Shown: in pieces, positions 1 through 12,290 of the stretch
Layout: every line of letters starts with the position of its first letter
How positions within the stretch are numbered: the first letter of the stretch is position 1
Notes under the pieces: generated by a model
What the model saw: only the letters and a program-made list of their open reading frames with translations
What the model was told of the DNA's origin: nothing
Databases searched by the model: none
Assembly (NCBI GenBank): GCA_021397835.1
Contig: JAJFZO010000695.1
Location: 1,465,593 to 1,529,592 of the forward strand
DNA: 64,000 bases
Source of the DNA: Moringa oleifera
Lineage: Eukaryota > Streptophyta > Magnoliopsida > Brassicales > Moringaceae
Direction of reading: 5' to 3'
Translations under genes and position numbers: made by a program

Positions 1-81
1 TACAGTCATTCTACATGACTCCGAACAACCTATTTTAACAAACTTTAACTTCCTCAAGATCACAAACAAATCGTTATTGGC

Positions 82-87
82 CACGTG
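82..87. promoter_or_regulatory. G-box (CACGTG) upstream of the FAS1 gene
   Basis: A palindromic CACGTG core, in the context GCCACGTGTC, lies about 125 bp before the start codon of the FAS1 gene. This is the ABRE/G-box class of site bound by plant bZIP and bHLH factors. Position and core match are seen in the sequence; function is inferred. Confidence 0.4.
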
Positions 88-209
88 TCGGACCATTCCC
101 GCCACAAAGCGTCCCTCCAAAACCTTGTGATATGCAGATGGTTAAATGCATTTCCCTCTGTGACTAAAGGGACACTAAAAGAAGAGCAAAAGATCTCAAA
201 GCTCCATCA

Positions 210-1181
210 ATGGCGTCCAAGCTTCTCCTCTGTCTTCTACTCTTCCTTTCCCTGCTCCCTCTCTTCTCATCTTTGCCTTCCGAGTCCCTTCTGGACGGCA
301 CAGAAGTCCTTTCAAATTCCGGCTTCCTCTCGATGGCCCTCACTCTCGGACTCCTCTCGGGGACCCTCTCCACATCGTCTCCATCTCTCACCATCTTTTC
401 TCCTTATGATGCTGCCTTCGCTCAATCGGGTCAGCCCACGATCCCTGTCCTCCAGTACCATTTCTCTTCTCTCTATTTCTCTCCCCAGTCCCTCAAATCC
501 CTCGCCCGTGGGTCCAAGATCCTCACTCTACTCCCCGACCACTTCCTCATCGTCACCTCGTCGCCGACCGATGACCACATCTCAATCAACGGCGTCAAGA
601 TTAATGGGTCTCCCATATATGATGATGGATCCTTGATAATCTTTGGAGTTGATGACTTTTTCGATTTGGAATTTCGTGTTCCGCGGCCTAGCGATGGTCC
701 CTTTGCTAAACCTGGGTGTCGTGCGGTAACTTCATCGGGTGGACATTCACTTGGTGTAGCTTCTGCGGTTCTGAGATCAAGAGGTTACTCGATTATGGCC
801 TCGTTTCTTGATTTGCAGTTGGTAGGATTTATGGATAAGACTGAATTGACTCTGTTTGCTCCCATTGATGACGTGATAATCGGCTATGTGGGAAATTTCA
901 GCGAGTACTCATCGGTGTTTTTCGGGCATGTGGTGCCTTGCAGGATTATATGGAACGATCTGGTGAATTTCAATAGTGGGTCTACTTTAGCAACTTACAA
1001 GGAAGGGTTTAAAATCAATATCACGAGATCCGGTGATGTTATGATAATCAATGGAGCTCCTGTTACTTCCCCTGAACTGTATCATAGCGATTGGCTTGTT
1101 GTTCACGGCCTTGGACAAGAATCTTCATCTGATGTTCAGAGCAGCAGTAAGAAAATTCTTTCAGATTATGGAGAATTTTAG
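210..1181 (+). CDS. Fasciclin-like (FAS1 domain) secreted protein, FLA19/20/21-like
   Basis: A single-exon gene of 323 residues. It starts with MASKLLLCLL and a leucine-rich hydrophobic stretch to about residue 21, a clear secretory signal peptide. Two FAS1-like blocks follow. The first has LTIFSPYDAAF (60-70, the H1 box) and a YHF segment near 83; the second has LTLFAPIDDVI (213-223) and FGHVVP (238-243). Possible N-glycosylation sites are NFS (229) and NIT (270). FAS1 proteins act in the cell wall or apoplast in adhesion and wall organisation. The Ala/Ser/Pro/Thr-rich arabinogalactan region of classical FLAs is weak, and the C-terminus is hydrophilic (ends SDYGEF), so no GPI-anchor signal is visible. 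That places it closer to the atypical FLA19-21 group. The ATG is the first after the leader and gives an intact signal peptide. Exact orthology is uncertain. Confidence 0.88.
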   Translation: MASKLLLCLLLFLSLLPLFSSLPSESLLDGTEVLSNSGFLSMALTLGLLSGTLSTSSPSLTIFSPYDAAFAQSGQPTIPVLQYHFSSLYFSPQSLKSLARGSKILTLLPDHFLIVTSSPTDDHISINGVKINGSPIYDDGSLIIFGVDDFFDLEFRVPRPSDGPFAKPGCRAVTSSGGHSLGVASAVLRSRGYSIMASFLDLQLVGFMDKTELTLFAPIDDVIIGYVGNFSEYSSVFFGHVVPCRIIWNDLVNFNSGSTLATYKEGFKINITRSGDVMIINGAPVTSPELYHSDWLVVHGLGQESSSDVQSSSKKILSDYGEF

Positions 1182-3236
1182 GGTAGTGATGATCTGTTTC
1201 TCTGAAGTTTCTACTCTCTGGTAGAAATGTATGTGTAAATGAGTTTTGCAGTTAGCCATCATTTTCTGTTAACTAGATAACTGCATGATACTTGAGTTGT
1301 TGGGTTCGTGTATACAAAGGCCATCCTTTGTGGTGCGTCTGATGAAGCCCTAGGGAGCTCTTAACTCATTAGAATACATGTTATAATTTGTCTCTCCAAT
1401 ATGTTCTTTAGTGCTTTCCCCTATTGGAATGGCTCTACAGTTATAATTTCTGCATGATTTTTTCTAGAACTTGCTTATTTGTCAGTTCAGTGATCCATTA
1501 AAGTTCAGGATTCTGAGCTTAAAAGCAGAATTGTATTGATAAGGAAGGGGAAACTGTTGCCATGGCTTAAAGGACCTGAAATTGTGAAGTTTATCTAACC
1601 TAAACTCAGATCTTGCATCAATGTCTAATTTGCTGAGACAAGCTTATCTAAAGTGGTGACCTGACACATTTGCTGAGTGATTGAATGATGCGTCTCAAAT
1701 CCATTTGTCCAGAGTTCTGAATATCAAAATTAGAATTACAGAGCAACTCATGATGGTGCAACTGATTTTTGAAGGAATTCTTACTGTTGTGGGTTGCTCC
1801 CACGAAATTCATGGGCTACCTAGTTAATAGATCTATGGTATATAATGAATATGAAAAGCATGACGATGTGTAGGACATGCAGCACATCAATTACTAAGGT
1901 TAAATTTACTGGAGAATAGATATAGGATAAGTTGATTTGCCTCGTCGTACAATACAATTTAGTAGTAATTTTAATATGAAAAGCAATTTATGGGAGATCC
2001 ACATAGCTGGGGATCATACTCCTACCTAATACCCAGTTCTTCCCTGCATTTGGTTTACTTGATTGCACAAAGTTACTTTTATTATTTAGGAGCCTTCTGA
2101 GTTTAAACATTCTATGTCTCTGAACATTGCTTGACTCACTGTGGGAGGCCAAGCCCTGGAGAATAAGTTAATGAATGAATACTCACAAGAAAAGCCATTA
2201 TATAAGAGTTGAATAAAGAAGCTTTCCTGTTTTGTAAGTATAGGATTTTTAGAACTGAAATAAACTGAGCGCACGAATTGATCTAAATTGTCCAGTTCGA
2301 GTTGATTGATCTAACTCAACAGGTTTGTTTTAATTGGTCGTACAATTTTAATGATAACAGCTTTGGCAGGGTGTGATGCCTATGTTTCTCTTTCTCCTCC
2401 TCTTCAAGCAGTAACATTTTTACCTGAATCACCATAGAAAGATTACCGTGCATAAACTGCATTTCCAGGTGCTGCTAGATCAGGATCAATCCCACTTGTA
2501 TTAACATTAGGAGCGAGTTTCATTGGGCCCAACAGAAGTTTTCCAACGATCACACTAAGAGTTTATGGATCTATTTTCATAGGTAATTAAAACCTAAAGA
2601 TGGAAATGCTTTCCTAGTTTTGACAAAAGTGAATCTAATATTTTGGTTAGTGATTGTCTTCCATAAATATGAAATAATGATGAATAAGGGACCCGGTTGG
2701 ATGTTCGGCAACTTGTAAATAAGAAGACTTATCAGACGAATGCCTTCTAAAATATGGAATGATGTTCAGATTAATTGTTATATTTATTACCTTCACTCTA
2801 AATAGAACTTAAAAAAGGTTGGCATCACATCACCTTAAGCAACACATAAACTACTTACCAAGGGCTCTCTCTCAAAGGAGAGGAAAAGCTACCCCTCTTC
2901 TGCAGAAAGTGGCGCTTGTAACATATTGGCCTCGTGCTGCCGAGCTCAATAGACAAGGCCTTCCTTAGGGTTTCCAAATGTTTCTGATTTCTACTTTACA
3001 ATATAGGAAAACAAAGAAAAATTACTAAAGACATCCAGCAAAGATCCACCAAAAAGGCTTTTTTCATTTTCACTATACATAGTAACAAAATACAACAGGC
3101 TATTGGACTCCAACTCAAAATGGAGCTTCGCTCCAACTTGGTTTCTTCTCCTAATACTGCAGGGAACAGCAACACCTTCTAATATATGATCTATACTCCA
3201 CTAGATGTGTTTGACAATGAGGCACCTTTGTCAATG
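1182..3236. other. Intergenic region between convergent genes
   Basis: No coding region, RNA gene or repeat recognised. It holds the 3' flanks of the FAS1 gene (+) and of the membrane-protein gene (-), which converge here. Short open frames show no family similarity that I can see. Confidence 0.6.
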
Positions 3237-6200
3237 TTACTCACCAGAAGTGTTTTTGTGGCCACTGCTGTCTTTTATTGGCAAGGATAGCTTTGCAGAC
3301 ACTTCCTCCCTTTGGGGGCGGTTTGCATACAATATCCAGAGAATAAGACACAGCAGCACTCCTACTGAGATCAGACCCAATCCTACATTTACTATCTTGA
3401 GATCGTGCTCTAATCTTGGACAGTAATTTGAGGTGATGTTTTGGAATGTGTCCCTAACAAAATTGCAGTCTTGGAGGCTAAGTAAAGGCGGTGCGTAATG
3501 CTCAAGAGCATAGCTCTCATTCACTGCAGTTACCAACTGTACGTATATTGCTGGTGTTACCCTGCCAGCAGTGATGCACACACCAGATGCTGACACCATG
3601 CACGTAAAGTTCTGCCAAACCTGAAACAACATGATCTAATTGAGTCAAGTTTAACTCGCACCAGACAATAGGGACAAACTAATGAGGTACCTATCATGAA
3701 CGATTCATCAAATGCATATCATTTCATTCACAAAGGCAAAGAAAGGAGGGTCCCCATCCCACCTAAGACCTATCAAATTAACTGAGGCTCAATTATCAAG
3801 AGTCCAAATACCAAAAAAATAGATGGTTTAAGCCTCTTGTTAAACCAAATGCTTTCAAGGAAAGATTTTAAGCTTCACTAATATTTCAAATTCATATTTA
3901 TGATCACAATGCAACAAATCCGGTATGTCACAACTACTGACATATGGGTGAAAGTAAAATACATGGACATGCCACTACATAGGAGCCAAAAAAAACCCAT
4001 GATCTGTATAGGATGAATACTCCATGTATTGAATGCTTACCATAACTAGTACAAGAACAAGACACTTTGAACACAAGAACAACATGAGATGAGATGTAGC
4101 ACTTCCTATAGAGAAGGCTGAGGTTTAAGAAATCAGAAAGGGATTACTTTATGGTTAACAAGTGTTTTTTATGCAAGGAGTAAGAATAGTCGGTCAACTA
4201 CATCCTGCGATGCAAATGGACCCGACAGATTGGGGAAGTTTCTTGACAGCATCAGGGTATAAGTGGGTGTTCTCTGGATCAGTGACGATAGAAAATGGCC
4301 AGGTCTTTGTATCCCAAAACAGAAGAGGAAGATTACCATGATGATTCATTCGCTTGATTTTTGAATGGCATGAGGGAATTTTAATGGGTGAAGAACCCTT
4401 ATCTAATATGTAGGGACAGATGGCTTAAGGTCTTTGCTTATCTTTTAGAAGATGTGGGACAAAAGAATATGAGGACTTTTGTAAGGACACAAACCCCTCA
4501 TCTGCATTTGGGCATTAGATGGATTAAGGTCTTCAAGCTATGGGAGAGAGGAATTATTTTGTCAATGAGGTGGATTATGTGAAGTTTATAGAGATTCTAA
4601 CCTCCAAATAGCTAACCATATGTGCACATTGGAGGCACTCGCTTGGCACCATGTATATTTAATAAAACTACACATACATGTCTCCTTGTTTTTTAATAAA
4701 AAAAAAAAACTAAGCAGAAAAACATAACATGGCATCAGGGTTGAAAACCAATCAGTTCTCCCAAGTCTGCCAGGCTTAAGAAACAATCAGTTTTTCCAAA
4801 TGTATCAACATATTAATATTATGACTTAGCAAATATTTGAATTGACTGTTTTACAGATATTAATATGACTTGATAAATATTTGAATTGATTGTCTTTTCT
4901 CCTCTAATTTTTCTCAATCAGGAAAGAGGTTTAATGTTAAATCACGAAAAAATCAAGAACACTCAAGGAAGACGTAGAAATATCTAACTATAAAAGCATC
5001 CTATAAATTGGAAGAAACAGACATACCGAAGAAGCATTTTCCATAGAAACCTCTTGAGGTCCACACTGGCGATCTCGTAGGTTTGAGTCAAATGGGTAAC
5101 ATAGAGGCAGCATTGAAGGCCCAGACTGATTGTAATAATGATATTCACCTTGCGATGGATTCGAGTTGGCATAGGAATATATAAATGTATTTACAACATT
5201 TACGAGATCATTGATGACTTCTTTACTCTTCATGAGAGTCTGATTCGTTGTTCTCTGGTCAACGCATGGAAGAATACTGCTGAGAGCAGTTTCAGCATGA
5301 GGATGATCGACCCATTCATCCATGGCCATACAGGTGTCAGAAATTGCACTGAAATTCCAAAAGAGTATACATTATAGCAATTATCACAAGTTAGCTTAAA
5401 AGATGAAAAACATAATATTATCAAAGTTTCATATCGAAGTATTTTTGTTCTTTTGGTTGAGTAATGCCAATCAATTGATATTTCTTCTTCATCACCAGAT
5501 GCTGAAACAGAGGTAGATTTTGATTCATTTAGAAGGAATCTCAAAGTTAAAATAGAAGAGACAAAAATATGAAGATAGCCAATAACCTTGACAGCTCAAA
5601 TAACGAGGATGACATAAAGGTTTACCAAAGGCACTGACTTATAAAGGTTTAGCCAGAAAAAAAAAATTCTTCTTTTAGAAAAAAGAAACCACAGACTGCA
5701 GAACTGACACAAACTCCAGTGTTTCACTTAAATTAACCTTTTGAACTGCACGACAAGGGGTTTTGATTGTGTTGATGCATATTTTAAGATTTCATTTCAA
5801 GCAAACAAGCAAATAAAGAAGGAATGCTGGTTATCTTACTTGTTGAGAATCACAAAAACTCCACAAAGAATGAATGTAACTGCCACAAGCAACCATCCAC
5901 TGACCACAAATCTGCAATTGTGTAAGTCTAGCATCAGACAAAAAAATCAAATAGCAGTATCATTGCTAGAAGTGGAAAGCACAAAGTATACACACAGAGA
6001 ACTTACATATGAATTGCATGTTGGTGGCCCAGGATAGACAGTACTGCAAAAGATAAGCCAACAAGTTACAAACAGAGCAAAGGTCAAGTAAGCGAGAGAG
6101 TAAATAAAAGATAACGATGCAGAGGAAAATAAAAAAGACAGTTATGCTTACAAAGACCAAGCAGAGACAAGAGAAGCATCACAGCAGCAACAGTGATCAA

Positions 6201-9200
6201 TGCTGATCGCCTAAAAACAAATTCAGAAGTGGCATATTACATCTTGAATCGCTATGCAAATTCTAAATAATGAGTTAATAATGCAAAGGTTCATGGCACA
6301 TACACAGAGTCGAAAACTTTTCTTATTTTATTGGCATTTTCATTTGTTTTCTCTGTAAGTGTATCTGCTGCCTCATTCAGATCCATGTTCAACTTGTCAA
6401 TTTCACTCAAAACATCAGAAGGAAGGAAAACTTGGGCCACATTGATAGTTTTGGCAAGGGATAGATACTCTGTCACATTTCTCAGGGTTTGCACAGTGTA
6501 ATCAGACTGGTTTACCACATATTTCAGAGTTTCCAAAGCTTCACCATGGAACTGATCCTGCCCAACAGAAAGAAGAATACATCCAGTCCTGGATGAAAAA
6601 TTTACGAGTTAGTAGGAACTCTGCTATCAAACAAATAACTTTTAAGAAAACAATAGAAATGACTGATCATGTGACAACTGTGATGGAAAAAAAAGGCACA
6701 AAAGCAGTACCAAAATATTCAACAAGACGTTCCACTTAGGAAGTATACTTGACCGATTATCACTGCTAAGTTTCGCAGACAAGACATACTTTTGAATCAC
6801 ACAGATAAATAATGCATAACCAGATGAATGGAAAAGGGAATGTCAGAAAACGAGATGCTTGACTTAGGCTGCAGAGGCAGATGATCTTATTTACTTGCAG
6901 ATTGCTGCTCATGACTGGAGGCAGCTGATAAATAAATAAAGGTAAAGGGTCACCTGAGCTTCTCATGACACCATATCAGACAACTAATATATACTAGGAA
7001 ATTGAGTAGATTTTACACAAACATGCTCAGATACAACCAAAGCTTGCAGCACAGCAGGGTTGGTATGACAGTGTTAGAAGTTGAATCTCATCAATATCAA
7101 AAGTTTAAGTGTGCATGCTTCATAAATATAATTTGAAACCTGAATAACATCAAAACCTTATGTAGTATTGAGCATAAACATTAAAAAGAAACTATATATA
7201 AATTACATCTGCTGAGAGAAAAGAAAGAACGAAATATGAAGCTCAAAAAGAGGAAAAATATATAAAAATTTGGAATCATAGAGAAAGTTTAAGTTAAAAT
7301 TATTACGATGCAGCACAAGTGAAGACTATAAGCATTATGAGACAGATTCTTTGTGAATGATGTGATCCCTTGTCTTTGATGTTTATCCTCCAGCCACAAA
7401 AATTATATACAACAAGCACCAAGCCGAAAGAAACAAACCAAAGAAGAGCCAGAATGAAGCCAGCAGCACCTGTAAATCCAACAGACTACAGATAATGGTC
7501 AATACAATGTCAACTAAATATAAAATATAGCTATAATGAGACGAAACAGTATTTAAATCCTTACAGTAAGAGAAAAGGAGCATAAGACAAAAGTTGACAA
7601 TGATCTTATCATTGTTACACCATGTATCATAAAACAATGAAATAAAAAATGTATATTAACATACCAAGCAACAAATTCTACTGTTCTCACACTCTATTTG
7701 ATGTTTAATTACATAGGAAGATATAAATACATTTTGCAGCCTGATTGTATATTTCACGAAGAACTTACACACCAGTAGATTTGTCTTCAAAATTAGTCTT
7801 AACTACCATTGATGTAGGAGGCTGCAGGATTGTACACAAGTCCAGCTTCCATAAGATCCAACCAGTATTTGATGACAAGTTGAGAACTTATAGCATGAGC
7901 ACCATGTTACCACTCACTATAACATAATGTTCCACTGAAATGCATATGCTGGTTTGTGCAAATGACACATGACAAATTAGACACACACATGTACATGCCT
8001 TCCCTCAATTAGAAATCTCCTTTCCTCTTAATACTACAATCCAGAAGAAAAAGCTTATATCTTATCAAATCAAATTAATGACCGAACAAACTCAGAAACA
8101 TGGCATCCATGTATTGTATTTCACTAATTCCTCCAATCATAATCAATTTGGATCTAACTTTCACACCCAGTAATTAAGCACCCATCCCGAGAATGATATT
8201 AAGAACTATTAATCAAATTTCATATAATCAATGAGTAAGCAACCACAATGTGAAAAACAAAACAGAAGGACTTACAGCCCAGTAGTGGCGATTAGTTATA
8301 TCCCAACCACCGCGATAACGGCTAAAATGGCTAAGTATATCCGGCCTCTTTGTCCTGTTCGCGGCCAGCACAAGCGTGCCTTCAGGCCCATTATTTGAGG
8401 GTCCTGGTGCCAGTCCTGCCTCTGAGATTCCATTTTTCCATGACCCAAAATTTTGCTCTCCTGCATGTACAGCCTAAACTCAATAACAAAGTCGCCCAGA
8501 ACATTGAAACGCAGTTATCCCACTGACAACAGGCATTGGTAGAGCAGATTCCGATTAGCGAAAAAAAAGAAAAAAGAAAAAGAAAGAAACTTTTTTGTCG
8601 GCAGTACGCAGCATCCTTTGTGCATTAAAGCATCTACTGTTGACCATTTTAAGAATTATGCATCATTATTATTATAATAAAGAAATTAGATGGGAGAGGA
8701 AGACATGTAGGCTGCTAAGAAATATGAGGACTCATAAAAAACGATTCTGGAAGACATTATACAAAAAGAAAAAGAAAAAGAAAAGAAAAAAAGAAACAAT
8801 ACCGAAGCATGCCTAATACTAACATTTCGGCTCCTTTCGAGCTAAAAATTTAGTTTCTTTCTTGAATCAAACCAAAACATCACCAATCACGTATCCACAA
8901 TTCCAATTATCTTCAGTTTTTCACCCCCTCTCTCCAACAACCAAGGAAAAGCAAGATCACAAAACCCACACATTACCAGCAGAAAACCAGAAACCCAGGA
9001 AACAAACATCGAAAACAGAAAAAACCATCGACATCAAAACATCGAATATCCACACCAAAATCGAATTCTACATGCTTGATGACCAACCTAAAATAAATTT
9101 GATAGGGTCTCTGGTAGGCCCATATTGAGGCAGAGCTAGAGTCGCGCTCAAAGAACCGATTATAACGAGAAGCAAGAAAATAGACTCTGCAAAAAAACAC

Positions 9201-9211
9201 AGGATCTTCAT
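3237..9211 (-). CDS. Tweety-like/DDB_G0292058-like multi-spanning membrane protein (At1g71110-like), 9 exons
   Basis: I assembled nine coding exons (high to low coordinate): 9211-9088, 8460-8276, 7485-7307, 6588-6304, 6210-6152, 6043-6007, 5911-5840, 5348-5027, 3620-3237. All introns are GT-AG and all phases join, giving 1647 nt and 548 residues. The start MKILCFFAES opens a signal peptide (about 1-26). Exon 2 carries the family block with RPDILSHF and GGWDI, ending NRHYWA. Membrane spans appear in exon 3 (GFILALLWFVSFG, and again at its end), across exons 5-6, in exon 7 (FVVSGWLLVAVTF) and near the C-terminus (GLGLISVGVLLCLILW). Two large extracytoplasmic loops are rich in N-x-S/T sites and cysteines. 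The layout, about five spans with glycosylated loops, resembles tweety/prominin-like proteins; the plant family (PTHR31414 as I recall) has no settled function. No frameshift or stop breaks the model. Small exons 5-7 are the least certain edges. Confidence 0.88.
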
Positions 9212-10560
9212 TTGCGGGCAACAATCTGCAAACAAAAACCTCACAGTAGACACAGCTAATCAAGCTTCAATCCATTCCAAGAATCAGCTCCTCACTCTCT
9301 AAAACCAAATCCAGAGCAGTGCAAGAACATTATATGAGAGAGAGTATGGTAATGGTAGTGGCATTCGCTTTTTGCTTATCATTGTCATGGATCACAAAAG
9401 AAGGAAAACAAAATGACAATTTACGATGGCCTTAGAAGGCTATAGGTAGGAGAGAGAAGCGGACAGAGTCACATGGGGAGAGGAAACTAAAAAGGCGGGT
9501 ATGCTTAGCATAAGCTGTAGCTGAAGCTCCTCTCCCACCTCAGTGTGAGTAAATTGAGTGGATCAAGCAAAGCGCAAGTGTTATACACTACATCAGCAAA
9601 GGCACTTGGATCGTAAAGATCCTCCTTATTTTACCAGTGGTTTGTCGTTTTACTGCTTTTTCTTCCTCTGTCACTGTCATTTGACTGAATCAACCCTTGG
9701 CTTGGGACTAAATGACAGATAAGTCCACCGTTATGATCACTTGACCAAAATGCCACTGTAAAATTCCCAAATTTGCCTGTTTCTTTGACCAACGAGGTGA
9801 AGTCCAAGCCCTTTAACGCGGAAGAAATTCACTGGTACCGAGTTACAGCTGAGTAGACCCAGTTTAATTCCGTCAATTGCCACCGCTTGGAGCTTACAGG
9901 AATGTTCATAGAGGCGGATGACACCGACTCGGAACTCCTGGATTAGTGGGAACGCAAACGGCGCGACTTTATGGAAAGCCACGCCGTGATGTTTTACGTA
10001 ACCGCACTCAACATTAGAAGAAGGCCAAAATATCGGACTATTCTAGTGTGGTAAGGTCCAGCGGAGCATCATGAACCAGAGGGTTTGTCAACACAAGGTA
10101 ATCGAATGCGTCGATTGCTGGGCCCCAAAACCGGGTGGGATCCAATGGTCCCCACCGACTTTAGCGTATGCATGTTTCGTGTTTAGCAAGTAGAATCATC
10201 ACACACAAGAAAAAGGACGAAAATCAAGGGAGCAGGAAAAAGTGGAAGGATTTTAGTAGCCACGTGACGAGGAACAATGGAAAGGGGCCCACCGGCGGCC
10301 CAATAGGTCTCTGAAATAATAGCGGTAGATCTGTGGGGCCCAACTGAAAGCCATGAAATGCAGTGATCTTTGCGCGCAATACCTAACCATTACCTTGGTG
10401 ACCATCACTTTCGCGTGCTGATTTCGGTCGGCCCTCACCGCTTTTATGATCGGACGGCTGATGTGTGTTATGAAGCCAAATCCATCTTTTCAGACGTAGG
10501 ATCAGTGATGGAAATATTATTTGTTTATAGGCAGTTAGTTTTTCCACATTTTCTAAGATC
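9212..10560 (-). promoter_or_regulatory. 5' flank of the tweety-like gene, with G-box and TGGGCC motifs
   Basis: This stretch upstream of the minus-strand start codon is less AT-rich than the DNA beyond it. It holds a CACGTG G-box at 10261-10266 and several TGGGCC/GGCCCA (site II-like) motifs at 10119, 10286, 10297 and 10337. Such motifs are common in promoters of broadly expressed plant genes. The cluster lies about 1 kb from the start codon, so it could serve this gene or an unrecognised transcript. I see no protein gene here. Confidence 0.35.
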
Positions 10561-12000
10561 GTGACCTCACTTACATGCATTATTATGAAAATAAACTGCG
10601 GTGAAAAGAAAATAATATGTCTCCCATCATGGTATTGCCTTTGCTATATGGACACTTTATTATTTCACCACTTAATATATAAATTATTGATTTCTTATAT
10701 ATTAATGAAAAAATTATTAAAACATATTTTTAAAATAGATAATATTTTATAACATGATTTGAGAGGAAATCAATGTTATTTTATAAAAATATAAAAAAAA
10801 TTGATATTGCAAGTCATTATATAAGATCCTGTTAAAAGAAAATAGGAAATGGGAATAAAGAATGGGCAATCAAGGAAGGTAGAGAACTCTCATGGTGCTA
10901 GCTTGGCTTACCCGTTATAAATAAGGTAGTTTGAAGTCCATATCAAGAATGTAATCTTAGAGTATACCTTTGGCTTTTACCCCTAAGCTAATTAATATTT
11001 GGGCAAGTCACGAGAAGATGAAGACAAACCGAAATGGTTAATTACATTAGACGGAGTGATGTATTTGATTATAAACGAGATTAGGTAACCATAAAGTAGT
11101 GTTTGGTACGTAACGCAAATGGCACTGTTGGATGCAAACTTTTGCTAGCGAAGCAAAGCATATATAAAGAGATGATGAATTGGTTAGTTTCTTCATAAAA
11201 GACAACTCGAAAGAAAAGCTTGGTTTGGATATCTAATCGTATATTCTATAGTTTGCACATTAAATTAAGTGGGCATCACATGAGGAAGAGGAAGAGATTT
11301 ACATTCAATGAGTTAATGTTATCTTTAGGCATAATTAATGGGGTTATGTCATGTGTTTTGTATTTTCTTTTTGCCCAATTAGAAGTGAATCACACTAATT
11401 GATTCCCGCAATTTTTAAAAAATAAAATTGCATGAGATGTAATCCAAATGATATGTAATATATAGTGATCCTATCATTTGATAATTTTGATCAATCTATG
11501 GCACATTTAAACTTTTAATTCAAATCAAATTTTAATTTGAAAATGAAGCTATAAGTGAAAATAAAAATTAAAAAAAGCTTCTTAATTTTTTTTTGTTATT
11601 CAGAAATTATCTTAAAAAGAACCCAAACCTTAAAAGATATAGTAGAATTGATAGATGCAATAAATTTTAAATTAAAAACAAGTTTAATACAATTATAATA
11701 AAAATTTTAATTATTATTTTCAAGTATAAGTTAAAGTACAAGAGAGCGTTAAATAAAAAAAAATCTGATTTTAATTTTTATTTCACAATATTAATAACAC
11801 GTTATATGATTATGAATTACAAATTTGTATGTGATATGAATCTCAAAGAATTAATCTATTTCTTCAAGCAAGATATAAAAAAGTCATGTGAATATTTAAC
11901 AAAATTAATGATCAAAATTTATTTATTTATTATATTGATATATTAAATTATTAAAAATTTAACATAGCCCCAATCAATACAAAATTTTCATTTATTTACT
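10561..12000. other. AT-rich intergenic DNA
   Basis: Strongly AT-rich, with long A/T runs and no gene, RNA or repeat structure recognised. Confidence 0.6.
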
Positions 12001-12290
12001 TCCAATATTTCCTTGCTATATTTATAAATTTGATGGAAACTGGCTTCCTTTTGTTGGTGGATAAGGAAGGGCACATGTGCTCCTTGGCTTGTAGGGACAG
12101 TGCCCAGTTAAGGGGCTGCTCCATTAAATGGGTCTGCAGGCTTCACCTACCTTGCATTCATGGGCAAATAAAAGGTCGACAAAGAAGATGCTGGACTTGG
12201 GGCCAATTACAAGATGAATTTGTGTACACCCCATCTGCCATCATCTTTGCCTTTTTATTTTGTTTGTTTCTTTCAAATGATTCCTAAGGA
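12001..12290. other. Short GC-richer island in AT-rich DNA, unrecognised
   Basis: About 290 bp with clearly higher GC than both flanks. An 85-codon open frame on + (12030-12287) begins MMETGFLLLV and is rich in Cys and Trp, but I recognise no domain. It may be a gene fragment, a transposon remnant or part of a non-coding transcript. Confidence 0.25.

Noticed and set aside
85..636. A 183-codon + frame over the start of the FAS1 gene
   Set aside because: It is the Ser/Pro-rich out-of-frame shadow of the FAS1 coding sequence, which has the signal peptide and FAS1 motifs.
4388..4582. Small + frame inside the last intron of the tweety-like gene, with a twice-occurring AGATGG.TTAAGGTCTT motif
   Set aside because: No recognised domain and antisense to an intron; the repeat is too short and imperfect to call.
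12030..12287. 85-codon frame in the GC-richer island, as a small gene
   Set aside because: No similarity recognised, no signal or domain; kept only as an unexplained island.
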